NCBI GenBank assembly: GCA_964454675.1
Contig: CAYVUB010000002.1
Span: 100,233 to 164,232, forward strand
Source of the DNA: CAYVUB01 sp964454675
GTDB taxonomy: Bacteria > Bacteroidota > Bacteroidia > Flavobacteriales > Flavobacteriaceae
Length of the DNA stretch: 64,000 nt
Reading direction: 5' to 3'
Position 1 is the stretch's first letter. Every line of letters starts with the position of its first letter. The notes below the pieces were generated by a model. The model was not told the origin of the DNA. It saw only the letters and a program-made list of their open reading frames with translations, and made no database searches. Below, in pieces: positions 1 through 7,427 of the stretch. The translations under genes were made by a program, and so were the position numbers.

Positions 1-308
1 ACTTTGCGTGGATGTGTCAAAATGGTATCACCGGTACGGTTGTGCTTAATGAAAGAATATACGGGTTGCTCAATATCATTGCCTTTGCGCAGTTCTTTTA
101 AATGCGATTCCAGTAATTCAAAATCGATGGAACGCGGATGGTCAAAATTGATTTTGACACGTTCGTCATAACTCAGATGCGATGTGTCTTTATAATAGGA
201 ATCCTGTGAAATTATGCCAACTTCACCTTCGGGAAGCTGATTTAAAATTTGATTGACTACCGTGGTTTTACCACAACCTGTTCCGCCTGCAATTCCAATG
301 ATGAGCAT
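1..308 (-). CDS. udk: Uridine kinase, N-terminal part (runs off the window)
   Basis: It phosphorylates uridine and cytidine in the pyrimidine salvage pathway, in the cytoplasm. I translated the minus strand from an ATG at 308. The product begins MLIIGIAGGTGCGKTTV, with a Walker A P-loop GGTGCGKTT at about residues 8-16, followed by a QDSYYKD segment and an FDHP motif, all typical of the Udk family. Only about 102 codons are present; the rest lies left of the window. A TAAATTTG -7 element at 342-335 gives a predicted leader of about 22 nt, so the gene probably has its own promoter separate from the cytochrome gene upstream. Identification is firm; the full length is unknown. Confidence 0.93.
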   Translation of the reverse strand, partial: MLIIGIAGGTGCGKTTVVNQILNQLPEGEVGIISQDSYYKDTSHLSYDERVKINFDHPRSIDFELLESHLKELRKGNDIEQPVYSFIKHNRTGDTILTHPRK

Positions 309-334
309 ATACTGTGTTTAAAAAATCCGACAGG

Positions 335-342
335 CAAATTTA
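335..342 (-). promoter_or_regulatory. -7 element of udk
   Basis: TAAATTTG on the minus strand matches the Bacteroidota TAnnTTTG consensus and lies 27 nt before the udk ATG. I see no good TTG -33 element at the usual spacing. Confidence 0.45.
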
Positions 343-360
343 GGTATTTCAAAACAGAAT

Positions 361-780
361 TTAACGTTGTATTTTTGAAACTTCGTCTTCCGTAATCATT
401 TTTTCGTTTTTATTTCCCCACGAGTTAGTGATGTAGTTCATTACATCTGCTACTTCGTCGTTGGTTAAACCTAATGATGCCATAGGTGTATTATACTTAA
501 CTCCGTTAACGGTAATTTCTCCTGAAAGACCATATTTTACAGCTTTGATACTTTCTTTACGTTTGTTTTTTAAATAGTCGGAATTTGCCAGTGGCGGAAA
601 TATTTTAGGCACGCCTTTGCCGTTGTCTAAGTGACAGGTAATGCATAAATCGTCATAAACAGCTTTGCCGCGTTGTATGCTTTGCTGCATATCTGAGCCC
701 TGATTTTGAGTTTTGACACTGTCGTTACAGCTAAGCATTGATATAAGCATTATAAAAATGTGAAGCATAGCGTTTTTCAT
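361..780 (-). CDS. Lipoprotein c-type cytochrome
   Basis: This is a 139-aa small monohaem cytochrome c, probably an electron carrier anchored in the periplasm. The N-terminus has a hydrophobic stretch and a lipobox ending at Cys18 (ISMLSC). The haem motif CITCH is at residues 46-50, and Met100 in NTPMASLGL is the likely sixth ligand. The start overlaps the stop of the upstream sugar dehydrogenase by one base (TAATG), which points to translational coupling. The likely role is to accept electrons from that PQQ enzyme. The partner relationship is inferred from position; the cytochrome call is seen directly. Confidence 0.9.
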   Translation of the reverse strand: MKNAMLHIFIMLISMLSCNDSVKTQNQGSDMQQSIQRGKAVYDDLCITCHLDNGKGVPKIFPPLANSDYLKNKRKESIKAVKYGLSGEITVNGVKYNTPMASLGLTNDEVADVMNYITNSWGNKNEKMITEDEVSKIQR

Positions 781-1886
781 TAGTTTTTAGGAAGTAGTTT
801 GACAATCCCTACATTTTCAACGCCAACATATATATAGCCATCCGGTCCTTCAACAACTGTTCTTACACGACCTAAACCGTCAAGCAAGCGTTCTTCTTTG
901 ATAACTTTACCATTTTCAATGACACATTTGTCAAGATATTGAAATTTTAAAGAGCCTACCAATAAGTTTCCTTTCCAATCACCATAGTTATCACTGGTAA
1001 TGAAAGCCATACCGCTTGGCGCGATAGATGGCACCCAGTAATGCAATGGCTGCTCCATACCCGGAAGTGCCGTGTTATCGGTAATTTTTGTGCCGGAATA
1101 ATTGATGCCGTAAGTGATTTTTGGCCAGCCGTAATTTCTACCTGCTTTGATGATGTTGATTTCGTCGCCGCCTTGAGGTCCGTGCTCATGTGTCCAGATT
1201 TCGCCTGTATCGGGATGTATAACCATACCTTGCGGATTGCGGTTGCCATAGGTGTATATAGCTTTTTTTGCATTAGGTTCGTTTACAAACGGATTGTCGG
1301 AAGGTATGGTACCATCATCATGAAGCCTGTAAACCTTACCGCCGTCGCGTGTTATATCCTGCGGATTGACAAACTCTTCACCGCGTTCTCCAATGGTAAA
1401 ATACAGATAACCATCGGCATCAAATACAATTCTGGATCCAAAATGAACGCCTTTGGTAGTATTGGGTGTTGCCTTATATAGAACTTGTTGTTCAACCAGC
1501 TTGTTATTGTCGAGTTTTGCTCTCATAATGGCAGTATTGCCGCCTTTTTCTTCGCCTTCGGGTGAGGCATACGAAAAATAAATCCAGCCGTTATTCTTAT
1601 AATCGGGATGAAGTACGACATCCAATAAGCCGCCTTGTCCCCGGTTATAAATTGCAGGCAGACCTTCAATAAGCATTTTTTTACCATTTTTAAAATGTAT
1701 GAGCTTGCCTTCTTTTTCATTGATTAACATTGAGTTGTCGGGTAAAAAGGCAATTCCCCATGGTATTGACAACTCCGGGACTACAATTTCATACGAGTGG
1801 TTGGTATTCACCGGATTTTTGTCCTGAGCGCAGGCAAGTAAACTTAAAAGCGGTAAAATGAATAAAAGGTGATATTTAATTTTCAT
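780..1886 (-). CDS. PQQ-dependent sugar (aldose) dehydrogenase, lipoprotein
   Basis: A 368-aa soluble-type glucose/aldose sugar dehydrogenase (GSDH family, beta-propeller), which oxidises sugars with PQQ in the periplasm. The sequence shows a lipobox at Cys19 (LLSLLAC), then the family blocks PWGIAFLPD, GGLLDVVLHPDY, YGNRNPQG, EHGPQGGDEIN and a PSGMAF segment. The length is normal for the family. It is the first gene of a two-gene unit with the cytochrome c, which overlaps it by one base. Whether the organism makes PQQ or imports it cannot be told from this window. Substrate unknown. Confidence 0.88.
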   Translation of the reverse strand: MKIKYHLLFILPLLSLLACAQDKNPVNTNHSYEIVVPELSIPWGIAFLPDNSMLINEKEGKLIHFKNGKKMLIEGLPAIYNRGQGGLLDVVLHPDYKNNGWIYFSYASPEGEEKGGNTAIMRAKLDNNKLVEQQVLYKATPNTTKGVHFGSRIVFDADGYLYFTIGERGEEFVNPQDITRDGGKVYRLHDDGTIPSDNPFVNEPNAKKAIYTYGNRNPQGMVIHPDTGEIWTHEHGPQGGDEINIIKAGRNYGWPKITYGINYSGTKITDNTALPGMEQPLHYWVPSIAPSGMAFITSDNYGDWKGNLLVGSLKFQYLDKCVIENGKVIKEERLLDGLGRVRTVVEGPDGYIYVGVENVGIVKLLPKN

Positions 1887-1916
1887 CTGTTTATATTATT
1901 TTGTTTTATAGGTCAG

Positions 1917-1938
1917 ACCTGCCTGTCGGCAGACAGGT
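1917..1938. repeat. 22-bp near-palindromic intergenic repeat
   Basis: ACCTGCCTG followed by TCGG and CAGACAGGT forms a near-perfect dyad just upstream of the sugar dehydrogenase gene. Its GC content is far above the surroundings. It resembles the short dispersed palindromes common between flavobacterial genes; no second copy was noticed in this window. Confidence 0.5.
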
Positions 1939-2053
1939 GCAATACCCTATTAATCATATTTATTTGTTTGCAAATTGTTAATGGGTATTTCATGAGCGAA
2001 TAATTTTAATGCTAAAAATAGGCATAAAAAATTTAGTTATTCAATAAAAGCAT

Positions 2054-2061
2054 TATATTTG
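2054..2061 (+). promoter_or_regulatory. -7 element of tRNA-Pro
   Basis: TATATTTG matches TAnnTTTG exactly and ends 49 nt before the mature tRNA 5' end. The -33 element is not clear. Confidence 0.5.
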
Positions 2062-2109
2062 CACCTCAAAATTTTCAGAATAAGCAATTTTTTTGAAATT
2101 TTAATTTCT

Positions 2110-2187
2110 CGGGGTGTAGCGTAGCCCGGTCATCGCGCCTGGTTTGGGACCAGGAGGTCGCAGGTTCGAATCCTGCCACCCCGACCA
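2110..2187 (+). tRNA. tRNA-Pro (anticodon TGG)
   Basis: A full cloverleaf can be drawn. The acceptor arms are CGGGGTG (2110-2116) and CACCCCG (2177-2183). The anticodon stem is CCTGG/CCAGG with loop TTTGGGA, giving anticodon TGG, which reads CCA codons. The T-arm is GCAGG-TTCGAAT-CCTGC. The discriminator is A, and the CCA tail is encoded (2185-2187). A terminator follows directly. A 17-nt copy of its 3' end recurs at 2339-2355. Confidence 0.97.
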
Positions 2188-2190
2188 AAA

Positions 2191-2217
2191 AAGCTGAACG
2201 AAAGTTCAGCTTTTTTT
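2191..2217 (+). terminator. Terminator after tRNA-Pro
   Basis: Perfect stem AAGCTGAAC / GTTCAGCTT with a GAAA loop, followed by seven T. Confidence 0.9.
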
Positions 2218-2338
2218 ATGGATTGAAACGAGCCAAAAGTTTACTTTTGGATAAAGTGAAATCCATAAAAAAACAGCAACAAAGTGCAGCGGTGTTGCTT
2301 TTGTTGAGCAACGTTCCCTATCTCAGGATCATGCAAAT

Positions 2339-2355
2339 AATCCTGCCACTCCGAC
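2339..2355 (+). repeat. Duplicated 3' end of tRNA-Pro
   Basis: AATCCTGCCACTCCGAC matches the tRNA 3' end at 2169-2185 in 16 of 17 positions. No acceptor, D or anticodon arm can be found upstream, so this is a fragment: either a decayed tandem tRNA or an att-like scar. Confidence 0.7.
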
Positions 2356-2362
2356 AGTAATA

Positions 2363-2396
2363 AAATCCGATTGTTTTTGCAGTCGGATTTTTTTGT
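2363..2396 (+). terminator. Terminator after the tRNA 3' fragment
   Basis: Stem AAATCCGA / TCGGATTT with a 12-nt loop and a T-run. It repeats the tRNA-then-terminator arrangement found 150 bp upstream. Confidence 0.8.
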
Positions 2397-2494
2397 TTTC
2401 ATGTCGTTTTTAGAAGTTTCAGGGAATATTATGTCTTGCGGTTTTTTAACGTTAAAGTAATGTTTATAAATTTTTATCATCCAACCATTATGAG

Positions 2495-2502
2495 TACTTT
2501 TG
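2495..2502 (+). promoter_or_regulatory. -7 element of the DedA gene
   Basis: TACTTTTG matches TAnnTTTG and lies 22 nt before the ATG at 2525. No convincing -33 element. Confidence 0.4.
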
Positions 2503-2524
2503 CAGCTCATTTTTAAAAAAATAT

Positions 2525-3205
2525 ATGGAAGTTTTACAGTCGCTCATAGATATCGTTTTTCACATAGACCAATATTTACACGGTATGATTATCAGTTATG
2601 GTAATTGGATGTATGTCATTTTGTTTTTAGTGGTATTTGTTGAAACGGGATTGGTAGTGATGCCATTTTTACCGGGAGATTCTCTTCTTTTTGTGACAGG
2701 AACTTTCTGCGCCGGAATTATAGGTCAAAATGGGGAAGAAGCAAGTCTTAATCTTTGGTTGATACTATTTTTGTTGACTTCTGCAGCCATTTTAGGTGAT
2801 ACTTTAAATTATTATATAGGCAAAAATATAGGGTTGAAAATGCTGCAAAAGACAATTAAAGGCAGGCCCATAGTTAATAAAAAACACATAGAGCAAACAC
2901 AAGCTTTTTATGAAAAAAATGGACCTAAAACCATTATCATTGCCAGATTTATCCCTATGATAAGAACCTTTGCACCATTTGTTGCCGGAATAGGTTCTAT
3001 GGAGTATAAAACTTTTGTAAAATATAATGTCATAGGCGCATTTGTTTGGGTGTTTGGATTGACGCTTTTAGGGTATTTTTTCGGAAATATTCCTATTGTA
3101 AAAGACAACTTCGACAAAGTAATATTAGGCATTATAATACTGTCTTCATTTCCTGTAGTTTTAGGATTTCTCAAAGCAAAATTTCAGAAAAAAAATAAGG
3201 AATAG
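2525..3205 (+). CDS. DedA family membrane protein (SNARE-associated/VTT domain)
   Basis: A 226-aa inner-membrane protein of the DedA family. Members are linked to lipid flipping, membrane potential and envelope integrity. There is a long hydrophobic segment near residues 25-55, the motif FLPGDSLLF, then ARFIPMIRTFAPFVAG, the family's re-entrant signature with its conserved Arg and Pro, and C-terminal membrane segments ending in a basic tail. The length matches E. coli DedA paralogues. It stands alone, preceded by a -7 element and a terminator, so it is probably monocistronic. Confidence 0.9.
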   Translation: MEVLQSLIDIVFHIDQYLHGMIISYGNWMYVILFLVVFVETGLVVMPFLPGDSLLFVTGTFCAGIIGQNGEEASLNLWLILFLLTSAAILGDTLNYYIGKNIGLKMLQKTIKGRPIVNKKHIEQTQAFYEKNGPKTIIIARFIPMIRTFAPFVAGIGSMEYKTFVKYNVIGAFVWVFGLTLLGYFFGNIPIVKDNFDKVILGIIILSSFPVVLGFLKAKFQKKNKE

Positions 3206-3608
3206 CTTTTATAGCCTGTTTTTTACTGACTTTTATTTGCTGTAAGTATTGTGTGAATTTCTTTTTGGGTTTCAGATTTTTTGTAGTCTTTATTAAACGG
3301 TACACATCATAAATCAACTTTTCAATATCGTGTTGTATATTTTTAAGTTCAAAATTACTGATGCTGTTTAATCTGTTAATAATCTGAAAATTAATTGTTA
3401 AATATTTATAAATGTTTAACCAAAACAGCAAAATAGTTGTAATTTTACGATGTAATCTCCTGACAGATTCAGTTTTTCTACTTTTTTACAACCGCTTTTT
3501 TGTAATAGAGACTAAGCATATTCTAAGAATATCTTGTTTTTTCTTGTCTTTATTAATGTAAGTTTTTAATTATCAATAATAAGTTTAACAATTAAAATTA
3601 ATAATATT
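3206..3608. other. 403-bp intergenic region without a convincing gene
   Basis: It holds a minus-strand reading frame of 86 codons that lacks any ATG (first possible start TTG at 3431), so I do not call it. At 3518-3532 there is a small perfect dyad, ATATTC-TAA-GAATAT, which may be an operator for the downstream YtxH operon. Nothing else was recognised. Confidence 0.5.
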
Positions 3609-3941
3609 ATGGGAAGTAATAGCAGTAATACAATTTTAGGAATATTGGCGGGAGCTGCCGTAGGCGCAGCGTTAGGGGTTTTGTTTGCACCCGACAAAGG
3701 TTCAAATACCAGACAGCGTATAGCCGATGAAGCTAATTCTGCCAAAGACAGGTTGGTAAACGGAGCACAAAATTTAAAAGAGCGTGTAACCGAAACAGTC
3801 AATGCCAAACGAAATTCATTAGACGACCAGATAGAATCCATTGTATCTGATGCAAGCTATAAAGCAGAAGATATCATATCAGGTTTGGAAAAGAAACTTG
3901 CCGATTTAAAAGAGAGAAATAAAAAGCACCAAAAAGCGTAA
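3609..3941 (+). CDS. YtxH domain protein
   Basis: A 110-aa small YtxH/gas-vesicle-protein-like polypeptide. It has a glycine- and alanine-rich membrane segment at about residues 8-27, with the typical LFAPDKGSNTR turn at its end, followed by a long charged amphipathic helix suited to coiled-coil formation. YtxH proteins are general-stress-associated in Firmicutes; the function here is unknown. It is the first gene of a tight trio, with spacers of 4 and 2 bp to the next two genes. Confidence 0.8.
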   Translation: MGSNSSNTILGILAGAAVGAALGVLFAPDKGSNTRQRIADEANSAKDRLVNGAQNLKERVTETVNAKRNSLDDQIESIVSDASYKAEDIISGLEKKLADLKERNKKHQKA

Positions 3942-3945
3942 TACT

Positions 3946-4293
3946 ATGTCAGTTTTTGAATCTATAAATAATAACTCTGCCAAAGCGATAGAGTTGGGAG
4001 AAGCCTATTTAAAATCGTCTCATGACTACTACAAACTCAAGATTTTTGAGCAAATGACCATTTCGTTAAGCCTGATAATGAAAATGATTTTGATAGGCGG
4101 GTTAGTATTTGTAGGTTTTTTATTTTTGGTAATATCCGGTACCATAGCACTTGGTTATTTGCTTGATAATATGGCTTTAGGCTGCCTTATTGTAGGTTCG
4201 GTATTTGCCTTGTTAGGATTTGTGGCGTATCAATTAAGATATTTGATAAACAGAAAAGTCATTCAGGCTATGTCACCCAAATTTTTTAATTAA
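3946..4293 (+). CDS. Phage-holin-like (Holin-X type) membrane protein
   Basis: A 115-aa protein with a soluble N-terminal helix of about 45 residues and two transmembrane segments (about 46-68 and 74-98) joined by a short turn, as in the holin-X/YqjE-like small membrane proteins often paired with YtxH. There is no sign of a prophage nearby, so lysis is unlikely. It sits 4 bp after the YtxH gene and 2 bp before the next. Confidence 0.7.
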   Translation: MSVFESINNNSAKAIELGEAYLKSSHDYYKLKIFEQMTISLSLIMKMILIGGLVFVGFLFLVISGTIALGYLLDNMALGCLIVGSVFALLGFVAYQLRYLINRKVIQAMSPKFFN

Positions 4294-4295
4294 AG

Positions 4296-4496
4296 ATGAA
4301 ACTATACAAATCGCACGAAGACATAGAAAGAGATTTGAAGCGCTACAAGCTGGAGCGTCAAATAGCCTTGGAAGAGCTCAAAGCACTGAAAGGCGATATC
4401 AAGCAGGATTTACAACCGCTCAATTGGGTGCAAACCGGCTTTAAATATGCCGGTAAATACGGATTAATGTATATTATAAAAAGAATTTTAAGGTAA
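4296..4496 (+). CDS. Small helical protein of the YtxH trio
   Basis: A 66-aa product, very rich in Lys and Glu over residues 5-40 (predicted long helix), ending in a short amphipathic or hydrophobic tail around YGLMYIIKRILR. It starts 2 bp after the holin-like gene and is almost certainly co-transcribed. I do not recognise a functional family; co-occurrence suggests a partner of the two membrane proteins before it. Confidence 0.7.
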   Translation: MKLYKSHEDIERDLKRYKLERQIALEELKALKGDIKQDLQPLNWVQTGFKYAGKYGLMYIIKRILR

Positions 4497-4594
4497 TTTT
4501 GATAAAAAAAACAAACATTCTTCATCATTGAAAGTTATTATAGCCTTATGATAACTTTTGATAACTTATACTTAAAGTATTGTGTCAAAAAACA

Positions 4595-4602
4595 TATTTT
4601 TG
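4595..4602 (+). promoter_or_regulatory. -7 element of trxB
   Basis: TATTTTTG matches TAnnTTTG, 23 nt before the ATG. The -33 element is unclear. Confidence 0.4.
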
Positions 4603-4625
4603 TCCGGTAATTTTAAGAACACGTT

Positions 4626-5573
4626 ATGTCTGATACTATTGAAAAACTCAAATGCCTTATTATAGGTTCCGGTCCGGCAGGTTATACTGCGGCAATTTAT
4701 GCAGCAAGAGCCAATATGTTTCCCGTATTATATCAAGGTACACAACCCGGTGGACAACTTACCACAACCAATGAAGTTGAAAATTTTCCCGGATATCCCG
4801 ATGGCATTACAGGTCCCGAAATGATGATAGAGCTGCAAAAGCAAGCCGAGCGTTTTGGAACCAGTGTGCGTGATGGTTGGGTAACTAAAGTTGATTTTTC
4901 GGGAGATGTTCATAAAGTCTGGGTAAATGACACCAAAGAAATTCACTGTGAAACCGTCATTATATCAACAGGGGCATCAGCAAAATATTTAGGATTACCT
5001 TCAGAACAGCATTATCTTAATTTAGGCGGCGGCGTATCGGCATGTGCTGTTTGTGACGGATTTTTCTACCGAAATCAGGAAGTGGTTATTGTAGGTGCCG
5101 GCGATTCTGCCTGCGAAGAAGCACATTATCTTTCAAAATTGTGCAAAAAAGTAACCATGCTGGTACGAAGCGAGAATTTCAGAGCTTCAAAAATCATGGA
5201 AACCCGGGTACGCAACACACCAAATATTGAAATTTTACTCAACACATCTACAGATGAAGTTTTGGGTGACGGACAAGTGGTTACGGGAGTACGGGTAAAG
5301 CATAATGTAACCGGAGACACTGCCGAAATACCTGCAACAGGATTTTTTGTAGCCATAGGTCATAAGCCAAATACCGATATTTTTAAAGCTTATCTCAATC
5401 TGGATGCTACGGGTTATATCATTAATGTTCCGGGAAGTTCAAAAACCAATGTCCCGGGAGTTTTTGTTGCCGGTGATGCAGCAGACCATGTATATAGACA
5501 AGCCGTTACCGCAGCAGGTACAGGTTGTATGGCAGCTTTGGATGCCGAGCGTTATCTGGCTTCAAAAGAATAA
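4626..5573 (+). CDS. trxB: Thioredoxin-disulfide reductase
   Basis: A 315-aa FAD- and NADPH-dependent flavoenzyme that reduces thioredoxin in the cytoplasm. The FAD-binding GSGPAG is at residues 14-19, the redox-active CAVC is at 140-143, the NADPH Rossmann motif GAGDSA is at 157-162, and the C-terminal FAD motif GVFVAGDAADH is followed by the QAVTAAGTG block. The length is the family norm. It is monocistronic, bounded by a -7 element and a strong bidirectional terminator. Confidence 0.97.
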   Translation: MSDTIEKLKCLIIGSGPAGYTAAIYAARANMFPVLYQGTQPGGQLTTTNEVENFPGYPDGITGPEMMIELQKQAERFGTSVRDGWVTKVDFSGDVHKVWVNDTKEIHCETVIISTGASAKYLGLPSEQHYLNLGGGVSACAVCDGFFYRNQEVVIVGAGDSACEEAHYLSKLCKKVTMLVRSENFRASKIMETRVRNTPNIEILLNTSTDEVLGDGQVVTGVRVKHNVTGDTAEIPATGFFVAIGHKPNTDIFKAYLNLDATGYIINVPGSSKTNVPGVFVAGDAADHVYRQAVTAAGTGCMAALDAERYLASKE

Positions 5574-5589
5574 AAATTTTAAAGTATAA

Positions 5590-5620
5590 AAAAAGAGCCT
5601 GTTTATTCAACAGGCTTTTT
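5590..5620. terminator. Bidirectional terminator between trxB and a head GIN gene
   Basis: Stem AGCCTGTT / AACAGGCT with a 5-nt loop, an A-run before it and a T-run after it. It can serve both converging genes. Confidence 0.9.
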
Positions 5621-5641
5621 GTGTATAAAATAGTGTAGTTT

Positions 5642-6475
5642 TTATTCCTTTTTCTGAAGTTTTGCTGTGCCGGTAAACTTGTTTAAAGTAATCTTTGGTG
5701 TGTTGTACAAATAAATTTCGCTGCTTCCCGAAGCCTCAATAGTAATGCTGTCTGAAACACCTATTGAAGCAGAACTGCTTAAATCTGCTACAATATCACA
5801 GGTTTTGGTCGTAAATGTTTTTCCGTTGAATGTAGAGGAATTGTCAATTCTTAAAACAGTGGTTTCTGCAATACCATCTACATTAATCCCGGCACGCTGA
5901 TACATGTCTGTTTTTAATGTTTTGGTATTAAATGTTGCGTCTGTTTTACTGTTTTCGCCTAAAACACTTGTTATGGCATCTGAGGTAACATTTAGTTTTA
6001 CTCTGGCTTTACCGTTGTTTGTAAAATGAAAATTTTTAGCTCTGATGTTCAGGTATGCTTTTGATGAACCTGTTGTTTTAAGGTTTGCATCTTTCATTTC
6101 CAATGTTGTTAATGAGCGTATTTCGGCATTTTCAAGAGTTTCAATATCTTGTAATCCATCGGTGTAATTAACTTTAATGGCTATTTTTTTACTTGAAGTG
6201 ATTTTTTTTGTGGTTTTGAAGGTCAAAATGCCACCGTTTACACCAAACTGAATAACTTCATGCAGGTTGTCATCGGCTTCAACTTCAACAGAAGCTTTTG
6301 AATTGTAAACAATTTCTACAGTAAAATCTTCGCCAACAACAATTTTTGTAAACGGGTCTATATAGGTTTGTTTTATGGTAACATTTCTGTCGCCTTTAAT
6401 TTTTCCATCATCCTGGGCATTGCCTGTAAATGCAAATGCACAAGCGATTAAAAAAGTAAAAATGAGTTGCTTCAT
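5642..6475 (-). CDS. Secreted head GIN domain (DUF2807) protein
   Basis: A 277-aa exported protein with a clear signal peptide (residues 1-20, cleavage after FTGNA). The mature part is an auto-transporter-adhesin-like head GIN domain: short beta strands with repeated polar turns, as expected for a right-handed beta-helix. It shares the block SVEVEADDNLHEVI with VEADDNLQDII in the next protein, so the two are paralogues. It has its own -7 element (TATATTTG, 6509-6502) and stands after a terminator. Location is periplasm or surface; the function is unknown. Confidence 0.85.
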   Translation of the reverse strand: MKQLIFTFLIACAFAFTGNAQDDGKIKGDRNVTIKQTYIDPFTKIVVGEDFTVEIVYNSKASVEVEADDNLHEVIQFGVNGGILTFKTTKKITSSKKIAIKVNYTDGLQDIETLENAEIRSLTTLEMKDANLKTTGSSKAYLNIRAKNFHFTNNGKARVKLNVTSDAITSVLGENSKTDATFNTKTLKTDMYQRAGINVDGIAETTVLRIDNSSTFNGKTFTTKTCDIVADLSSSASIGVSDSITIEASGSSEIYLYNTPKITLNKFTGTAKLQKKE

Positions 6476-6501
6476 TTTGTAGGTTTAAAAAATTATACAA
6501 A

Positions 6502-6509
6502 CAAATATA
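6502..6509 (-). promoter_or_regulatory. -7 element of the head GIN gene
   Basis: TATATTTG on the minus strand, 26 nt before the ATG at 6475. It lies directly downstream of the preceding terminator, so the two head GIN genes are separate transcription units. Confidence 0.5.
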
Positions 6510-6553
6510 AACAAAAACCATCCCAAACTTTAAAAAGCGTTTGAAATGGTTTT
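6510..6553 (-). terminator. Terminator after the head GIN lipoprotein gene
   Basis: Long imperfect stem. On the minus strand AAAACCATTTCAAAC pairs with GTTTGGGATGGTTTT with two mismatches, and the T-rich end follows. It lies between the two head GIN genes. Confidence 0.65.
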
Positions 6554-6588
6554 AAAAAAGTGATTGGTTATGTTCTGTTTTACTATTG

Positions 6589-7317
6589 TTATTGTGCTCT
6601 TATGTTTCCTGATGCGGTATCTGTTTTTTCAATTTTTTCAGGATTACCATAATATTTTATGTCGCCGCCACTGCTGGCTTTTGCTGTAAGCTCTTTGCTT
6701 GTGTTGATGGTAATGTCACTGCCGCTTGATGCCTTTACGTTAGAAATTTCTGTTATTAAATTCCCGGCTTTAATATCACTGCCGCTTGAAGCTTGGGCAG
6801 TTAAATGTATGGCGTTTCCGGATAGTTTGATGTCGCTGCCGCTTGATGCTTTACAGATTAAGGTGTTTACGTTAATGCTCAACTCTATGTCGCTGCCGCT
6901 TGAGGTTGTAAGCTCTAATGTATCGGCATTAATGGTGTTTGTGCCGTAAACATCGCTGCCGCTCGAAGCTTTGATTTTAGATATTTCACTTGCAGTGACG
7001 TTAATTTTTCTTGAGGATGCATAAGAGATGTTTTTTGAGGTAGAAATAACTAAAACATTGTCTTTTATGGTTGTGGTAATGATGTCTTGCAGGTTGTCGT
7101 CTGCTTCAACGCTTAAATGCCGGCTGCTGCCTTGTGTGATATAAACGTCAAGACCTTTGCTCACTTGTATTTCGTTAAATATGCCGTCAACAGTGCGTTC
7201 TGTGGTGGTAACATTACCGTTGCCTTTAACTCCAAAGTTAAAGTTTGCGTCAAAATTGCAGGAAAGCATCAACATGCTCATTGCTGTTGCTACGATGATT
7301 TTTGCTAATGTGCTCAT
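6589..7317 (-). CDS. Head GIN domain (DUF2807) lipoprotein with SSGSD repeats
   Basis: A 242-aa lipoprotein with lipobox Cys20 (MLMLSC). From about residue 115 to 215 the motif SSGSD (or SSGGD) recurs six times at intervals of roughly 16-21 residues. Each unit would be one rung of a beta-helix, with the Asp/Ser turn stacked on one face. The function of the family is not established. A near-consensus -7 element (GATATTTG, 7356-7349) precedes it. The gene sits just downstream of the PspC/PadR pair, whose PspC protein belongs to a group that often carries similar C-terminal regions. Confidence 0.87.
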   Translation of the reverse strand: MSTLAKIIVATAMSMLMLSCNFDANFNFGVKGNGNVTTTERTVDGIFNEIQVSKGLDVYITQGSSRHLSVEADDNLQDIITTTIKDNVLVISTSKNISYASSRKINVTASEISKIKASSGSDVYGTNTINADTLELTTSSGSDIELSINVNTLICKASSGSDIKLSGNAIHLTAQASSGSDIKAGNLITEISNVKASSGSDITINTSKELTAKASSGGDIKYYGNPEKIEKTDTASGNIRAQ

Positions 7318-7427
7318 AGTTTTTGATTGATTTAGTTAAATAACAGCCCAAATATCTTTTTTAATTGGTTGGTTTACTAATATAAATATCCGGACTGTTA
7401 TTTTTTAATGATGAATTGTTATTAAAA

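Noticed and set aside
1041..1481. Plus-strand frame of 146 codons
   Set aside because: It lies wholly inside the PQQ dehydrogenase gene on the opposite strand, whose protein motifs are clear.
2241..2510. Minus-strand frame of 89 codons after tRNA-Pro
   Set aside because: It runs through the terminator hairpin and the tRNA 3' fragment, so it is intergenic noise.
3171..3431. Minus-strand reading frame of 86 codons in the gap after the DedA gene
   Set aside because: It has no ATG; the first possible start is TTG. It overlaps the DedA 3' end and has no recognisable domain or promoter.
3946..4293. Prophage lysis gene
   Set aside because: The holin-like protein is in a YtxH operon with no endolysin or phage genes nearby.
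6660..6970. CRISPR-like or tandem DNA repeat in a head GIN gene
   Set aside because: The periodic similarity follows the codons for SSGSD and has no spacer/repeat architecture.
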